Shown: positions 1-6,192, counted from the stretch's first letter. The stretch: 7,060 nucleotides of DNA from an uncultured Paracoccaceae bacterium (GCA_937952085.1 CALFYQ010000242.1:1-7060), one strand, 5' to 3'. The notes: generated by a model not told the origin, from the letters alone. Made by a program: numbers and translations.

Positions 1-317
1 GGCGTCTCGCCTTCGCGCCAGAAGGGGACGAGGCGAAGCTCGGCCGCCGCCATGGCGCGGCGGATCATCCCCTCGTTCGAGCGCGGGTCCTCGGGCGCGA
101 CCCAGCGCTCGTCGCCCGGCAGGACGGCGACATGCGGCCAGTCCAGCGGCGCGGCGGCGAGGGCAGCGAGGAAGGCGGCGGGGGTCGTCCCGCCCGGCGC
201 GGCGAAGCTGGCGCGGCCCTTGGCGCGGAGCGCGGCGGCGAGATCGGCCGCCACCGCGGCGGCGAGCGCGCGCGCGAGCGCGGCCTCGTCCTCATGCTCG
301 AACAGTGCGGGCGTCAT
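1..317 (-). CDS. pgl: 6-phosphogluconolactonase, N-terminal part (cut by window edge)
   Basis: Hydrolyses 6-phosphogluconolactone to 6-phosphogluconate, the second step of the oxidative pentose phosphate and Entner-Doudoroff routes, in the cytoplasm. Only the first 105 codons are inside the window; the family is usually about 220-260 residues. The reading shows the family's sugar-phosphate loop PGGTTP (residues 41-46), the block LDWPHVAVLPGDERWV (58-73) with its DERWV signature, and the following DPRSNERMIR (77-86), which matches the conserved 'DSN' segment of Pgl. The ATG at 317 is chosen because GGGGAG (325-330) lies 7 bases before it and no other start lies nearby in frame. The related glucosamine-6-phosphate deaminases share the fold, but the DERWV...SN spacing favours Pgl. 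The N-terminus is very alanine-rich. The gene follows fabG on the same strand after a 183-base gap, so it probably has its own promoter. In relatives it often sits with zwf and pgi, which would lie beyond the left edge. Confidence 0.92.
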   Translation of the reverse strand, partial: MTPALFEHEDEAALARALAAAVAADLAAALRAKGRASFAAPGGTTPAAFLAALAAAPLDWPHVAVLPGDERWVAPEDPRSNEGMIRRAMAAAELRLVPFWREGET

Positions 318-399
318 CGCGGGTCTCCCCGGCCATCCCTGCTGATGTCGCCGCGCCGTCAGGGGGGCGCCGGCGGCGACCAGGGCGCTCAATGGCCGA

Positions 400-438
400 T
401 ACAATTCCTCGATAGCGCTTTGCGATCAAGGAATTGAT
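400..438. promoter_or_regulatory. AT-rich inverted repeat with a second imperfect copy; possible pgl operator/promoter
   Basis: A perfect inverted repeat ATCAA-GGAA-TTGAT lies at 425-438. A related element, TACAATTCCTCGAT at 400-413, matches the reverse complement of the first at 11 of 14 positions, and the two are centred 25 bases apart. The stretch is clearly AT-richer than its surroundings and is 83-121 bases upstream of the pgl start on the minus strand. A weak promoter reading on the minus strand is TTGATC (429-424), 17 bases, then AATTGT (406-401), which would place the repeat over the -35 box. The symmetry is seen directly; the promoter and operator roles are inference. No regulator gene is visible. 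Confidence 0.35.
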
Positions 439-476
439 TGATGCGTCGCGAAGGGCGCGCGGTTTTCGTCACGCCG

Positions 477-498
477 GGCGGGCGCGGCCGCGCCCGCC
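477..498 (-). terminator. GC palindrome directly after fabG, likely 3'-end hairpin
   Basis: A perfect 22-base palindrome with 11-base arms (GGCGGGCGCGG and its complement) begins 2 bases after the fabG stop codon on the minus strand. As RNA it would form a very stable GC stem with a short loop. No T-run follows it on the minus strand (the next bases read CGGCGTGACGAAAACC), so it is not a classical intrinsic terminator. It may act as a T-less terminator or as a 3' stabiliser that protects the fabG message. Confidence 0.4.
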
Positions 499-500
499 GC

Positions 501-1238
501 TCAGATCATCGCCATGCCGCCGTTCACGTGGAGCGTCTGGCCGGTGACATAGGCGGCTTCGGGGCTGGCGAGGTAGAGGACGGCGGCGGCGATCTCGTCC
601 GCCTCGCCCATCCGGCCGGCCGGGATCGAGGCGTCGATCCGGGCCTTCTGGTCGTCCTTCAGCGCGTCGGTCATCGGCGTGCGGATGAAGCCGGGGGCGA
701 CGCAGTTCGCGGTCACGCCGCGGCTCGCCACCTCGGCGGCGAGGGACTTCGTCATGCCGATCAGCCCGGCCTTCGAGGCGGCGTAGTTGCCCTGGCCCGG
801 ATTGCCGGTGACGCTGACCACCGAGGTGATGGTGACGATGCGGCCCCAGCGCGCCTTCATCATGCCGCGGAGCGCGGCCTTGGAGAGGCGGAAGGCGGCG
901 GTGAGGTTGACCGCGATCACCTTGTCCCAGTCGTCCTGGCTCATCCGCATGAAGAGGCCGTCGCGGGTGAGGCCGGCGTTGTTGACGAGGATGTCGACCG
1001 AGCCGAGCGCCTCGGCGGCGCGGCCGACCAGGGCGTCGGTCGCGGCGCCGTCCGAAAGATCGCAGGGGACTACATGGGCGCGGTCGCCGAGCTCGGCGGC
1101 GAGCGCCTCGAGCGGCGCCTGCCGCGTTCCGGAAAGCGCCACGCTGGCCCCAGCGGCGTGCAGCGCCTTGGCGATGGCGGCGCCGATGCCGCCCGAGGCG
1201 CCCGTCACCAGCGCGCCCTTACCCGTCAGATCGAACAT
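501..1238 (-). CDS. fabG: 3-oxoacyl-[acyl-carrier-protein] reductase (FabG-type SDR)
   Basis: NADPH-dependent reduction of 3-oxoacyl-ACP to 3-hydroxyacyl-ACP in type II fatty-acid elongation, in the cytoplasm. The 245 residues match the family length. The cofactor motif TGASGGIG is at 12-19, the structural NNAG at 86-89, and the catalytic residues are Asn111, Ser139, Tyr152 and Lys156 (YAASK). The C-terminal TGQTLHVNGGMAMI is the typical FabG ending with its Gly-Gly-Met. The ATG at 1238 has a strong GGGAGG (1246-1251) 7 bases upstream. FabG usually sits between fabD and acpP. Here its downstream neighbour is pgl, so acpP is not adjacent, and upstream on the same strand are two small peptide genes ending 54 bases away. 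The full motif set and the ending make FabG more likely than a generic SDR or a PhaB-type reductase, although acetoacetyl-CoA reductases are close relatives. Confidence 0.94.
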   Translation of the reverse strand: MFDLTGKGALVTGASGGIGAAIAKALHAAGASVALSGTRQAPLEALAAELGDRAHVVPCDLSDGAATDALVGRAAEALGSVDILVNNAGLTRDGLFMRMSQDDWDKVIAVNLTAAFRLSKAALRGMMKARWGRIVTITSVVSVTGNPGQGNYAASKAGLIGMTKSLAAEVASRGVTANCVAPGFIRTPMTDALKDDQKARIDASIPAGRMGEADEIAAAVLYLASPEAAYVTGQTLHVNGGMAMI

Positions 1239-1292
1239 TCCGCGCCCTCCCGGCCCGTTTCGGGGGGAAGTGCGCGGAAACGCCCCTCCGGG

Positions 1293-1445
1293 TCAACCGT
1301 TGGCGGTCGTGGCGGGGCCTGTCTCGTCTTCCGGAGTCTCGACGGCGCGCGGCGAGATGACCGAGCCGCGATGGCCGCCCTGCGCCTTGTCGAGGGCGTC
1401 GTCGTCAAGCTGCGCGGGGCGGGCGGGGGTCTTTTCCTGGCTCAT
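1293..1445 (-). CDS. Small peptide with double-glycine leader-like motif (50 aa)
   Basis: An unrecognised 50-residue peptide beginning MSQEKTPARPAQ. Residues 13-24 read LDDDALDKAQGG, which fits the double-glycine leader pattern LSxxELxxIxGG (Leu at -12 and -7, small residue at -4, Gly-Gly at -2/-1). The 26 residues after Gly-Gly (HRGSVISPRAV...) are polar with an acidic middle and contain no Cys, so a disulfide or lanthionine product is unlikely. No membrane segment is present. The start at 1445 is set by a near-ideal AAGGAG (1452-1457), 6 bases upstream, which overlaps the stop codon of the preceding peptide gene. The frame stays open further upstream, but that extension would overlap the neighbour. 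The gene is 11 bases after its paralogue and 54 before fabG. Export and cleavage by a peptidase-containing ABC transporter is inference; no such transporter is in the window. It could instead be a small intracellular protein of unknown role. Confidence 0.72.
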   Translation of the reverse strand: MSQEKTPARPAQLDDDALDKAQGGHRGSVISPRAVETPEDETGPATTANG

Positions 1446-1451
1446 CTCTCG

Positions 1452-1457
1452 CTCCTT
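1452..1457 (-). promoter_or_regulatory. Ribosome binding site of the 50-aa peptide, overlapping the upstream stop
   Basis: AAGGAG lies 6 bases before the ATG at 1445, and its first A is the last base of the TGA of the 46-residue peptide gene. The arrangement TGAAGGAG fixes the start of the second gene and indicates translational coupling within one transcript. Confidence 0.75.
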
Positions 1458-1597
1458 CAGCGCGGCGCGCGCTGTTCCTCGTGGTTGATGACGACGGGGG
1501 TTCTGGCGCCGGAGCCGGCGCCCTGCGCCTGATCGAGCGCCGCTTCGTCGAGTTCGACCGCCTTCACGTCTTTCTGCGCTTTCGGGTCTTTCGGCAT
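1457..1597 (-). CDS. Small peptide with LDxxALDxAQGA leader-like motif (46 aa)
   Basis: An unrecognised 46-residue peptide. A lysine-rich start (MPKDPKAQKDVKAVE) is followed by LDEAALDQAQGA at 16-27, the same block as in the downstream 50-residue peptide but ending Gly-Ala instead of Gly-Gly; GA is also accepted at some double-glycine cleavage sites. The remaining 19 residues, GSGARTPVVINHEEQRAPR, contain no Cys and only one Ser and one Thr. The ATG at 1597 has GGGAGG (1607-1612) 9 bases upstream. The gene is too short for many gene callers and is easily missed. The two peptides share LDxxALDxAQG but differ on either side, as expected of old duplicates with a conserved leader and variable cores. 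It is the first gene of its transcript and diverges from gpmI. Coding status is supported by the ribosome binding site and the shared motif; function is unknown. Confidence 0.7.
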   Translation of the reverse strand: MPKDPKAQKDVKAVELDEAALDQAQGAGSGARTPVVINHEEQRAPR

Positions 1598-1746
1598 CGC
1601 GATGCGCCTCCCGCGCGGTGTGAATGCGAGAGATGTGGGGCGCGCGGGGCGGCTTCGCCTGTGCGTTTGCGCACCGGACCTGCGGCGCCCTTCCGGCTCG
1701 ACGCGCCGGGCCCGCCGCCCTAGGAAGGGTGCCGAAGGAGGCCGCC
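1598..1746. promoter_or_regulatory. Divergent intergenic region between peptide genes and gpmI
   Basis: This 149-base stretch must hold the promoters for the minus-strand peptide genes and the plus-strand gpmI operon. I see no convincing -35/-10 pair. It contains a perfect inverted repeat GTGCG-TTTG-CGCAC (1661-1674), placed near the middle where a shared operator could act. Both ends carry clear ribosome binding sites: GGGAGG (1607-1612, minus) and AAGGAGG (1735-1741, plus). Confidence 0.45.
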
Positions 1747-3279
1747 ATGCCGAAGCCGATCAAGCCCGTCGTCCTCTGCATCCTCGACGGCTGGGGCTGG
1801 CGCGAAGCGCGCGAGGCGAACGCCGTCGCGCTGGCCGAGACGCCGAACTGGGATGCGCTGGTGGCGGCGCAGGCGCCGGCGATGCTGGCCTGCTCGGGCC
1901 CCGATGTCGGCCTGCCCGAGGGGCAGATGGGCAATTCGGAGGTCGGCCACACCAATATCGGCGCGGGCCGCGTCGTCTGGATGGACCTGCCGAAGATCGA
2001 CAATTCCATCGCCGACGGAAGCTTCGCGAAGAACGAGACGCTGCTCGATTTCGCGGCGAAGGTGAAGGCGGCGGGCGGCCGGGCGCACCTGATCGGCCTC
2101 GCCAGCGCCGGCGGCGTCCATGCGCATCAGCGCCACATCGCGGCGGCGGCGAAGGTGTTGGCGGCGGAGGGGGTTCCGGTGCTCCTCCACCTTTTCACCG
2201 ACGGGCGCGACGTGGCGCCGAAATCGGCGGTCGGGCAGATTCGGGCGTTCCTCGGCGATCTCGGCGGGGCCGGGACGGTGGCGAGCGTCTCCGGGCGATT
2301 CTACGCCATGGACCGCGACAAGCGGTGGGACCGGGTGGAGGCCGCCTTCGCCGCCATCGTCAAGGGCGAGGGGCGCAAGGCGGCGGACCCGGTCGCGGCG
2401 GTCGAGGCCGCCTATGCGCGGGGCGAGACCGACGAATTCGTGCAGCCGACGGTGATCGGCGGCTACGAGGGCGCGAAGGACGGCGACGGCCTTCTCTGCC
2501 TCAATTTCCGGGCGGACCGGGCGCGGGAGATCCTCTCCGCCCTCGGCGAGCCGGGTTTCGACGGGTTCGACGTCTCGGCGCGGCCGGCCTTTTCGGCGAT
2601 GGCCGGCATGGTCTCCTATTCCGAGCGGCACGACGCCTTCATGCCGGCGCTCTTCCCGCCCGAGCCGATCGAGGACACGCTCGGCGAATGGGTGGCGAAA
2701 CAGGGGCTGAAGCAGATTCGGCTCGCGGAGACGGAGAAGTATCCGCATGTCACCTTCTTCCTGAACGGCGGCGAGGAGACGCCCTTCGGCGGCGAGGACC
2801 GGTTCATGGCGCCGAGCCCGAAGGTGCGGACCTATGACCTGAGGCCGGAGATGTCGGCGGCCGAGGTGGCGGCGGCGCTCGTGGCCGGGATCGAGGGCGG
2901 GGCGCATGACCTCATCGTCGTCAACTTCGCCAACCCGGACATGGTCGGCCATACCGGCGTGATCGAGGCGGCGGCGAAGGCCTGCGAGGCGGTGGACCGC
3001 GGGCTCGGCGCGGCGCTGGCGGCGCTGGAGCGGGCCGGCGGGGCGATGATCGTCACCGCGGACCACGGCAATTGCGAACTGATGGTGGACCCCGAAACCG
3101 GCGAGCCCCACACCGCGCACACGACGACGCCGGTGGCGGCGCTGCTCGCCGGCGTGCCCGGCGCACGGCTCGAAGGGCCGGGGCGGCTCGCCGACCTCGC
3201 GCCGACGCTGCTCGACCTGATGGGGCTCGAACAGCCGGCGGCGATGAGCGGGCGGAGCCTCCTCCGGCGGGCCGGGTGA
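1747..3279 (+). CDS. gpmI: 2,3-bisphosphoglycerate-independent phosphoglycerate mutase
   Basis: Interconverts 3- and 2-phosphoglycerate in glycolysis and gluconeogenesis without a bisphosphoglycerate cofactor, using two Mn ions and a phosphoserine intermediate. The product has 510 residues, the normal family size. The alkaline-phosphatase-like metal domain is split: Asp14 in ILDGWG and the nucleophile Ser64 in GQMGNSEVGHTNIGAGR at the front, then NPDMVGHTG (Asp398, His402), TADHGN (Asp439, His440) and HTAHTT (His458) at the back. The inserted transferase domain shows GGVHAH (123-128), TDGRD (151-155), SGRFYAMDRDKRWDR (182-196) and NFRADRAR (253-260). The ATG at 1747 has AAGGAGG 5 bases upstream and starts right at the conserved N-terminus (MPKPIKPVVLCILDGWG). 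It is the first gene of a four-gene operon; its stop overlaps the next GTG start by 4 bases. Confidence 0.97.
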   Translation: MPKPIKPVVLCILDGWGWREAREANAVALAETPNWDALVAAQAPAMLACSGPDVGLPEGQMGNSEVGHTNIGAGRVVWMDLPKIDNSIADGSFAKNETLLDFAAKVKAAGGRAHLIGLASAGGVHAHQRHIAAAAKVLAAEGVPVLLHLFTDGRDVAPKSAVGQIRAFLGDLGGAGTVASVSGRFYAMDRDKRWDRVEAAFAAIVKGEGRKAADPVAAVEAAYARGETDEFVQPTVIGGYEGAKDGDGLLCLNFRADRAREILSALGEPGFDGFDVSARPAFSAMAGMVSYSERHDAFMPALFPPEPIEDTLGEWVAKQGLKQIRLAETEKYPHVTFFLNGGEETPFGGEDRFMAPSPKVRTYDLRPEMSAAEVAAALVAGIEGGAHDLIVVNFANPDMVGHTGVIEAAAKACEAVDRGLGAALAALERAGGAMIVTADHGNCELMVDPETGEPHTAHTTTPVAALLAGVPGARLEGPGRLADLAPTLLDLMGLEQPAAMSGRSLLRRAG

Positions 3280-4367
3280 GAAGGGCGGCGTTTTTCCTGG
3301 CCGCGCTGGCGCTGGCGGCGCCGGCGGCGGCGGAGGAGCGCGCGGCGCGGGCGGCCGAGATGCTGGAGCGGGCGCAGGCGCTGCTCGCCTCGGCGGCGAG
3401 CGACGAGGAGCGGCGGGCGGCGATCGGCCGGGCGGCGCAGGCGCGGGAGGCGATGCTGGCCGCGCTTCGCGATGCGCTCCGCGCCGGGGCGGACCGGCGG
3501 GCCGAGATCGAGACGGAGCTCGAAGCCGAGCATGAGCGGCTGGCCGCGGCGCTTTCGGCGCTGATCGGCCTCGCCCGCGCGCCGCGGCTGGCGGCGGTGG
3601 CGCACCCTGACGGCGCGCTGGCCGCGGCGCGCGCCGCCGGGGCGCTTTCCGACGCGCTGCCGCCGCTCGAGGCCGAGGCGGCGGCGCTTTCGGCGAAGCT
3701 GACGGAGCTTCGGCGGCTCGAGGCGGAGGCGAAGGCGGCCTCCGACGAGGCGCGGGCGGGGCTGACCGCGCTTTCCGACGCGCGGGCGATGCTGGCGGCG
3801 ACGGCCGGCGCGGCGGCGGACCCGGCGGTGGCGGCGGAGGCCGCGCGGCTCGCCGCGGCGGCGGGCTCGCTCCGCGCGCTGGCGGCGCGGCTAGAAGGCG
3901 CGGGGGGCGGGCCGGCCCAGGCGCCCTTCGCGGCGGCGACGGGGCTGACGCCGCCGGTCGAGGGCCGGCTGACGCGCCGGTTCGGCGAGCGAGGCGCCGA
4001 AGGCGTCGAGATCGAGGCGCCGGCCTGGGCGGCGGTCTATGCGCCCTGGCGGAGCGTGGTGCGCTTCGCGGGGCCGTTCCGCGGCGAGGGGGTGGTGACG
4101 ATCCTCGAGCCCGAGCCAGAGACGCTGATCGTCCTCTCCGGGCTCGCCTCGGCCTCGGTCGCGGCGGGGGAGACGGTGCTGGCCGGCGAGCCGGTCGGCG
4201 CGATGGGCGGCCCGCCGCCCGAAGCTGAAGAATTTTTGATCGCGGCGCGGGGGGATGTTGAAACCTTCCCCTCGGCGGCGCTCTATATGGAAGTGAGACG
4301 GGGCGGCGCGCCAGCCGACCCTGCGAAATACTTCGCCTTCGGACCCGAGGAGGGTGCTGCGGAATGA
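3276..4367 (+). CDS. Murein hydrolase activator, EnvC-like, with degenerate LytM domain
   Basis: Likely a periplasmic activator of septal peptidoglycan amidases. The 363-residue product starts at a GTG overlapping the gpmI stop (GTGA) and opens with a signal peptide: VRR, a hydrophobic run, then APAAA before Glu20. Residues about 20-210 are Ala/Glu/Arg-rich helix, probably coiled coil. Residues about 226-355 form an M23/LytM-like domain (PPVEGRLTRRFGERG, VYAPWRSVVRFAGP, VAAGETVLAGEPVGAMG, ALYMEVRRGG). The zinc ligands are missing: the usual HxGxD position reads AEGVEI and the usual HLHFEVR reads ALYMEVR. This loss of catalysis is what is known for EnvC, which recruits and activates amidases. 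No strong ribosome binding site precedes the GTG, consistent with coupling to gpmI. The helical part is unusually alanine-rich. Position between gpmI and a C-terminal processing protease supports the family call; the specific amidase partner is unknown. Confidence 0.85.
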   Translation: MRRAAFFLAALALAAPAAAEERAARAAEMLERAQALLASAASDEERRAAIGRAAQAREAMLAALRDALRAGADRRAEIETELEAEHERLAAALSALIGLARAPRLAAVAHPDGALAAARAAGALSDALPPLEAEAAALSAKLTELRRLEAEAKAASDEARAGLTALSDARAMLAATAGAAADPAVAAEAARLAAAAGSLRALAARLEGAGGGPAQAPFAAATGLTPPVEGRLTRRFGERGAEGVEIEAPAWAAVYAPWRSVVRFAGPFRGEGVVTILEPEPETLIVLSGLASASVAAGETVLAGEPVGAMGGPPPEAEEFLIAARGDVETFPSAALYMEVRRGGAPADPAKYFAFGPEEGAAE

Positions 4368-5680
4368 AACGTGCGATCATCGCCGGCCTGGGCGGAGCCC
4401 TGTTCGGCCTTCTGGCGGCGACAGAGCTGACGACCCCGCTTTCGGCTCAGGAATCGAGCAGCCGCTCCGCCTACGAGAAGCTGGATCTCTTCGGCGACAT
4501 CTTCGAGCGGGTCCGCACCCAGTATGTGGAGCCGGTGGACGAGGGAAAGCTGATCGACGCGGCGATCAACGGCATGCTCACCTCGCTCGACCCGCATTCG
4601 AGCTATCTGCCGCCCGACAATTTCGAGGACATGCGGGTCCAGACCAAGGGCGAGTTCGGCGGCCTCGGCATCGAGGTCACGATGGAGAACGGCGTGGTGA
4701 AGGTCGTCGCGCCGATCGACGACACGCCGGCCGCCTCCGCCGGCGTCGAGGCGGGGGACCTCATCACCGCGCTCGACGGCGAGCCGGTGCTCGGCCTCAC
4801 GCTGGCCGAGGCGGTGGACAAGATGCGCGGCAAGGTGGGCGAGGAGATCATCCTCACCATCGTCCGCGAGGGCAAGGACGAGCCCTTCGACCTGAAGCTG
4901 GTGCGCGACACGATCAAGATCCGCGCCGTGCGCGCCCGGGTCGAGGGCGATGTCGGCGTGATCCGCATCACCACCTTCAACGAGCAGACCTACGACAACC
5001 TCGAAGCGGGGCTGAAGGAGGTCACGGCCGAGATCGGCGCGGACCGGATCAAGGGCTATGTGATCGACCTCCGGAACAACCCGGGCGGCCTGCTCAACCA
5101 GGCGATCGCGGTTTCCGACGCCTTCCTCGACAAGGGCGAGATCGTCTCCACCCGCGGCCGCAACCCGGAAGAGGGCGAGCGGCACAACGCGCAGCAGGGC
5201 GACCTGACCAACGGCAAGCCGCTGGTGGTGCTGATCAACGGCGGCTCGGCCTCGGCTTCGGAGATCGTCGCGGGGGCCCTGCAGGACCACCGGCGCGCGA
5301 TCCTCGTCGGCGAGAAGAGCTTCGGCAAGGGTTCGGTCCAGACGATCATGCCGCTGCAGGGGCAGGGCGCGATGCGGCTCACCACGGCGCGCTACTACAC
5401 GCCGTCGGGCCGCTCGATCCAGGCGCTCGGCATCGAGCCCGACATCCTCGTCGCGCAGAGGAAGTTCGAGGCGGAGGACGAGGGCGCGACCCGGCGGCTC
5501 CGCTCGGAGGCGGACCTTCGCGGCAGCCTGACGAACGAGCTTTCCGACGAGGAGAAGACCGTCCTCGAGGAGGAGCGCAAGCGCCACGAGGAGACCGCGA
5601 AGCTCCGCGACGAGGACCTTCAGCTCGCCTATGCGCTGGACCTGCTGACCGGCCTTTCGGTTTACGCGAAGTCCGAGTGA
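4364..5680 (+). CDS. ctpA: S41 family carboxy-terminal processing protease (CtpA)
   Basis: A secreted periplasmic serine protease that trims or degrades proteins from the C-terminus. The product has 438 residues. It has an N-terminal signal sequence (MKRAIIAGLGGALFGLLAAT, cleavage probably near LSAQ at 26-29), a helical segment with the family signature GMLTSLDPHSSYLPPDNF (70-87), a PDZ domain at about 95-180 (GGLGIEV, PAASAGVEAGDLITALDG), and the S41 core. The Ser/Lys catalytic dyad is Ser297 in NGGSASASEIVAGAL and Lys322 in GKGSVQT, with the supporting Gln326; these spacings match known CTPs. DLRNNPGGLL (235-244) is also typical. The C-terminus (about 366-438) is charged and helical. The ATG overlaps the envC-like stop (ATGA) and has GAGGAGGG 9 bases upstream. 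Adjacent to an EnvC-type activator, it may control peptidoglycan hydrolases or their activators; that partner is inference. Confidence 0.96.
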   Translation: MKRAIIAGLGGALFGLLAATELTTPLSAQESSSRSAYEKLDLFGDIFERVRTQYVEPVDEGKLIDAAINGMLTSLDPHSSYLPPDNFEDMRVQTKGEFGGLGIEVTMENGVVKVVAPIDDTPAASAGVEAGDLITALDGEPVLGLTLAEAVDKMRGKVGEEIILTIVREGKDEPFDLKLVRDTIKIRAVRARVEGDVGVIRITTFNEQTYDNLEAGLKEVTAEIGADRIKGYVIDLRNNPGGLLNQAIAVSDAFLDKGEIVSTRGRNPEEGERHNAQQGDLTNGKPLVVLINGGSASASEIVAGALQDHRRAILVGEKSFGKGSVQTIMPLQGQGAMRLTTARYYTPSGRSIQALGIEPDILVAQRKFEAEDEGATRRLRSEADLRGSLTNELSDEEKTVLEEERKRHEETAKLRDEDLQLAYALDLLTGLSVYAKSE

Positions 5681-6192
5681 CGAAGGACGCGAAGGCGCCG
5701 CTGACGCAAGAGGCGCTGGCGGCGCTGCCCTACCGCCCCTGCGTCGGCCTCGTTCTGATGAACCGGGCCGGCGCCGTCTTCGCCGGCAAGCGGATCGACA
5801 ATCCCGGCCCCGCCTGGCAGATGCCTCAGGGCGGGGTGGACCCCGGCGAGACGCCGGAGGCCGCGGCGCTCCGTGAGCTGGGCGAGGAGACCGGGGTGGC
5901 GCCGGAGCGTGTTTCGGTGCTGGCCGAGACGCCGGGCTGGATCCCCTATGACCTGCCGGCGGAGCTGGTTCCGAAGCTCTGGGGCGGGAGGTTTCGCGGG
6001 CAGGAGCAGAAGTGGTTCCTGCTGCGGTTCCTCGGCGCGGATAGCGAGGTCCGGATCGACGGGCCGCACCCGGAATTCTCCGAATGGGCCTGGATGCCGC
6101 CCTCGGTGCTGATCGAGCGGATCGTGCCGTTCAAGCGGGCGGTCTATGACCGGGTCTTCGCGGAGTTCGAGGGGCTGATCGGGCCGGCCTAG
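5677..6192 (+). CDS. rppH: RNA pyrophosphohydrolase (Nudix hydrolase)
   Basis: Removes pyrophosphate from the 5' triphosphate end of mRNA, which opens it to RNase E-type decay; cytoplasmic. The product has 171 residues, close to the family norm. The conserved start YRPCVGLVLMN (19-29) is followed by WQMPQGG (47-53) and a perfect Nudix box at 52-74 (G-x5-E-x7-RELGEE-x-GV). The RppH-specific part includes the block GQEQKWFLLRF (108-118) and FSEWAWM (134-140), then VPFKRAVYDRVFAEF (150-164). The long loop containing PYDLPAELVPKLWGGRFRGQ is the type seen in alphaproteobacterial RppH/IalA proteins. The GTG start at 5677 overlaps the ctpA stop (GTGA) and has no good ribosome binding site, so it relies on coupling; the next ATG (5758) would cut into the fold. 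This is the last gene of the operon. Confidence 0.96.
   Translation: MTKDAKAPLTQEALAALPYRPCVGLVLMNRAGAVFAGKRIDNPGPAWQMPQGGVDPGETPEAAALRELGEETGVAPERVSVLAETPGWIPYDLPAELVPKLWGGRFRGQEQKWFLLRFLGADSEVRIDGPHPEFSEWAWMPPSVLIERIVPFKRAVYDRVFAEFEGLIGPA

Noticed and set aside
425..438. Possible FNR/FnrL box
   Set aside because: The FNR consensus is TTGAT-N4-ATCAA. Here the half-sites are in the opposite order (ATCAA-N4-TTGAT), so it does not fit.
438..1532. Plus-strand open frame of 364 codons across fabG and the peptide genes
   Set aside because: The antisense fabG reading has every catalytic motif in place; the plus frame has low-complexity composition and no motif.
1446..2009. Longer N-terminal version of the 50-residue peptide using upstream starts
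   Set aside because: It would overlap the 46-residue gene and gpmI, while the ATG at 1445 has a near-ideal AAGGAG at the right distance.
1720..4380. Very long minus-strand open frame (886 codons) opposite gpmI and the envC-like gene
   Set aside because: It is extremely Arg/Pro-rich with no domain, overlaps two well-supported genes, and is the usual antisense artefact of GC-rich codon bias.
4283..5587. Minus-strand frame of 434 codons opposite ctpA
   Set aside because: It is antisense to a gene with an intact signal peptide, PDZ domain and catalytic dyad; its own composition (Leu/Asp/Arg/His-rich) is typical of antisense frames.
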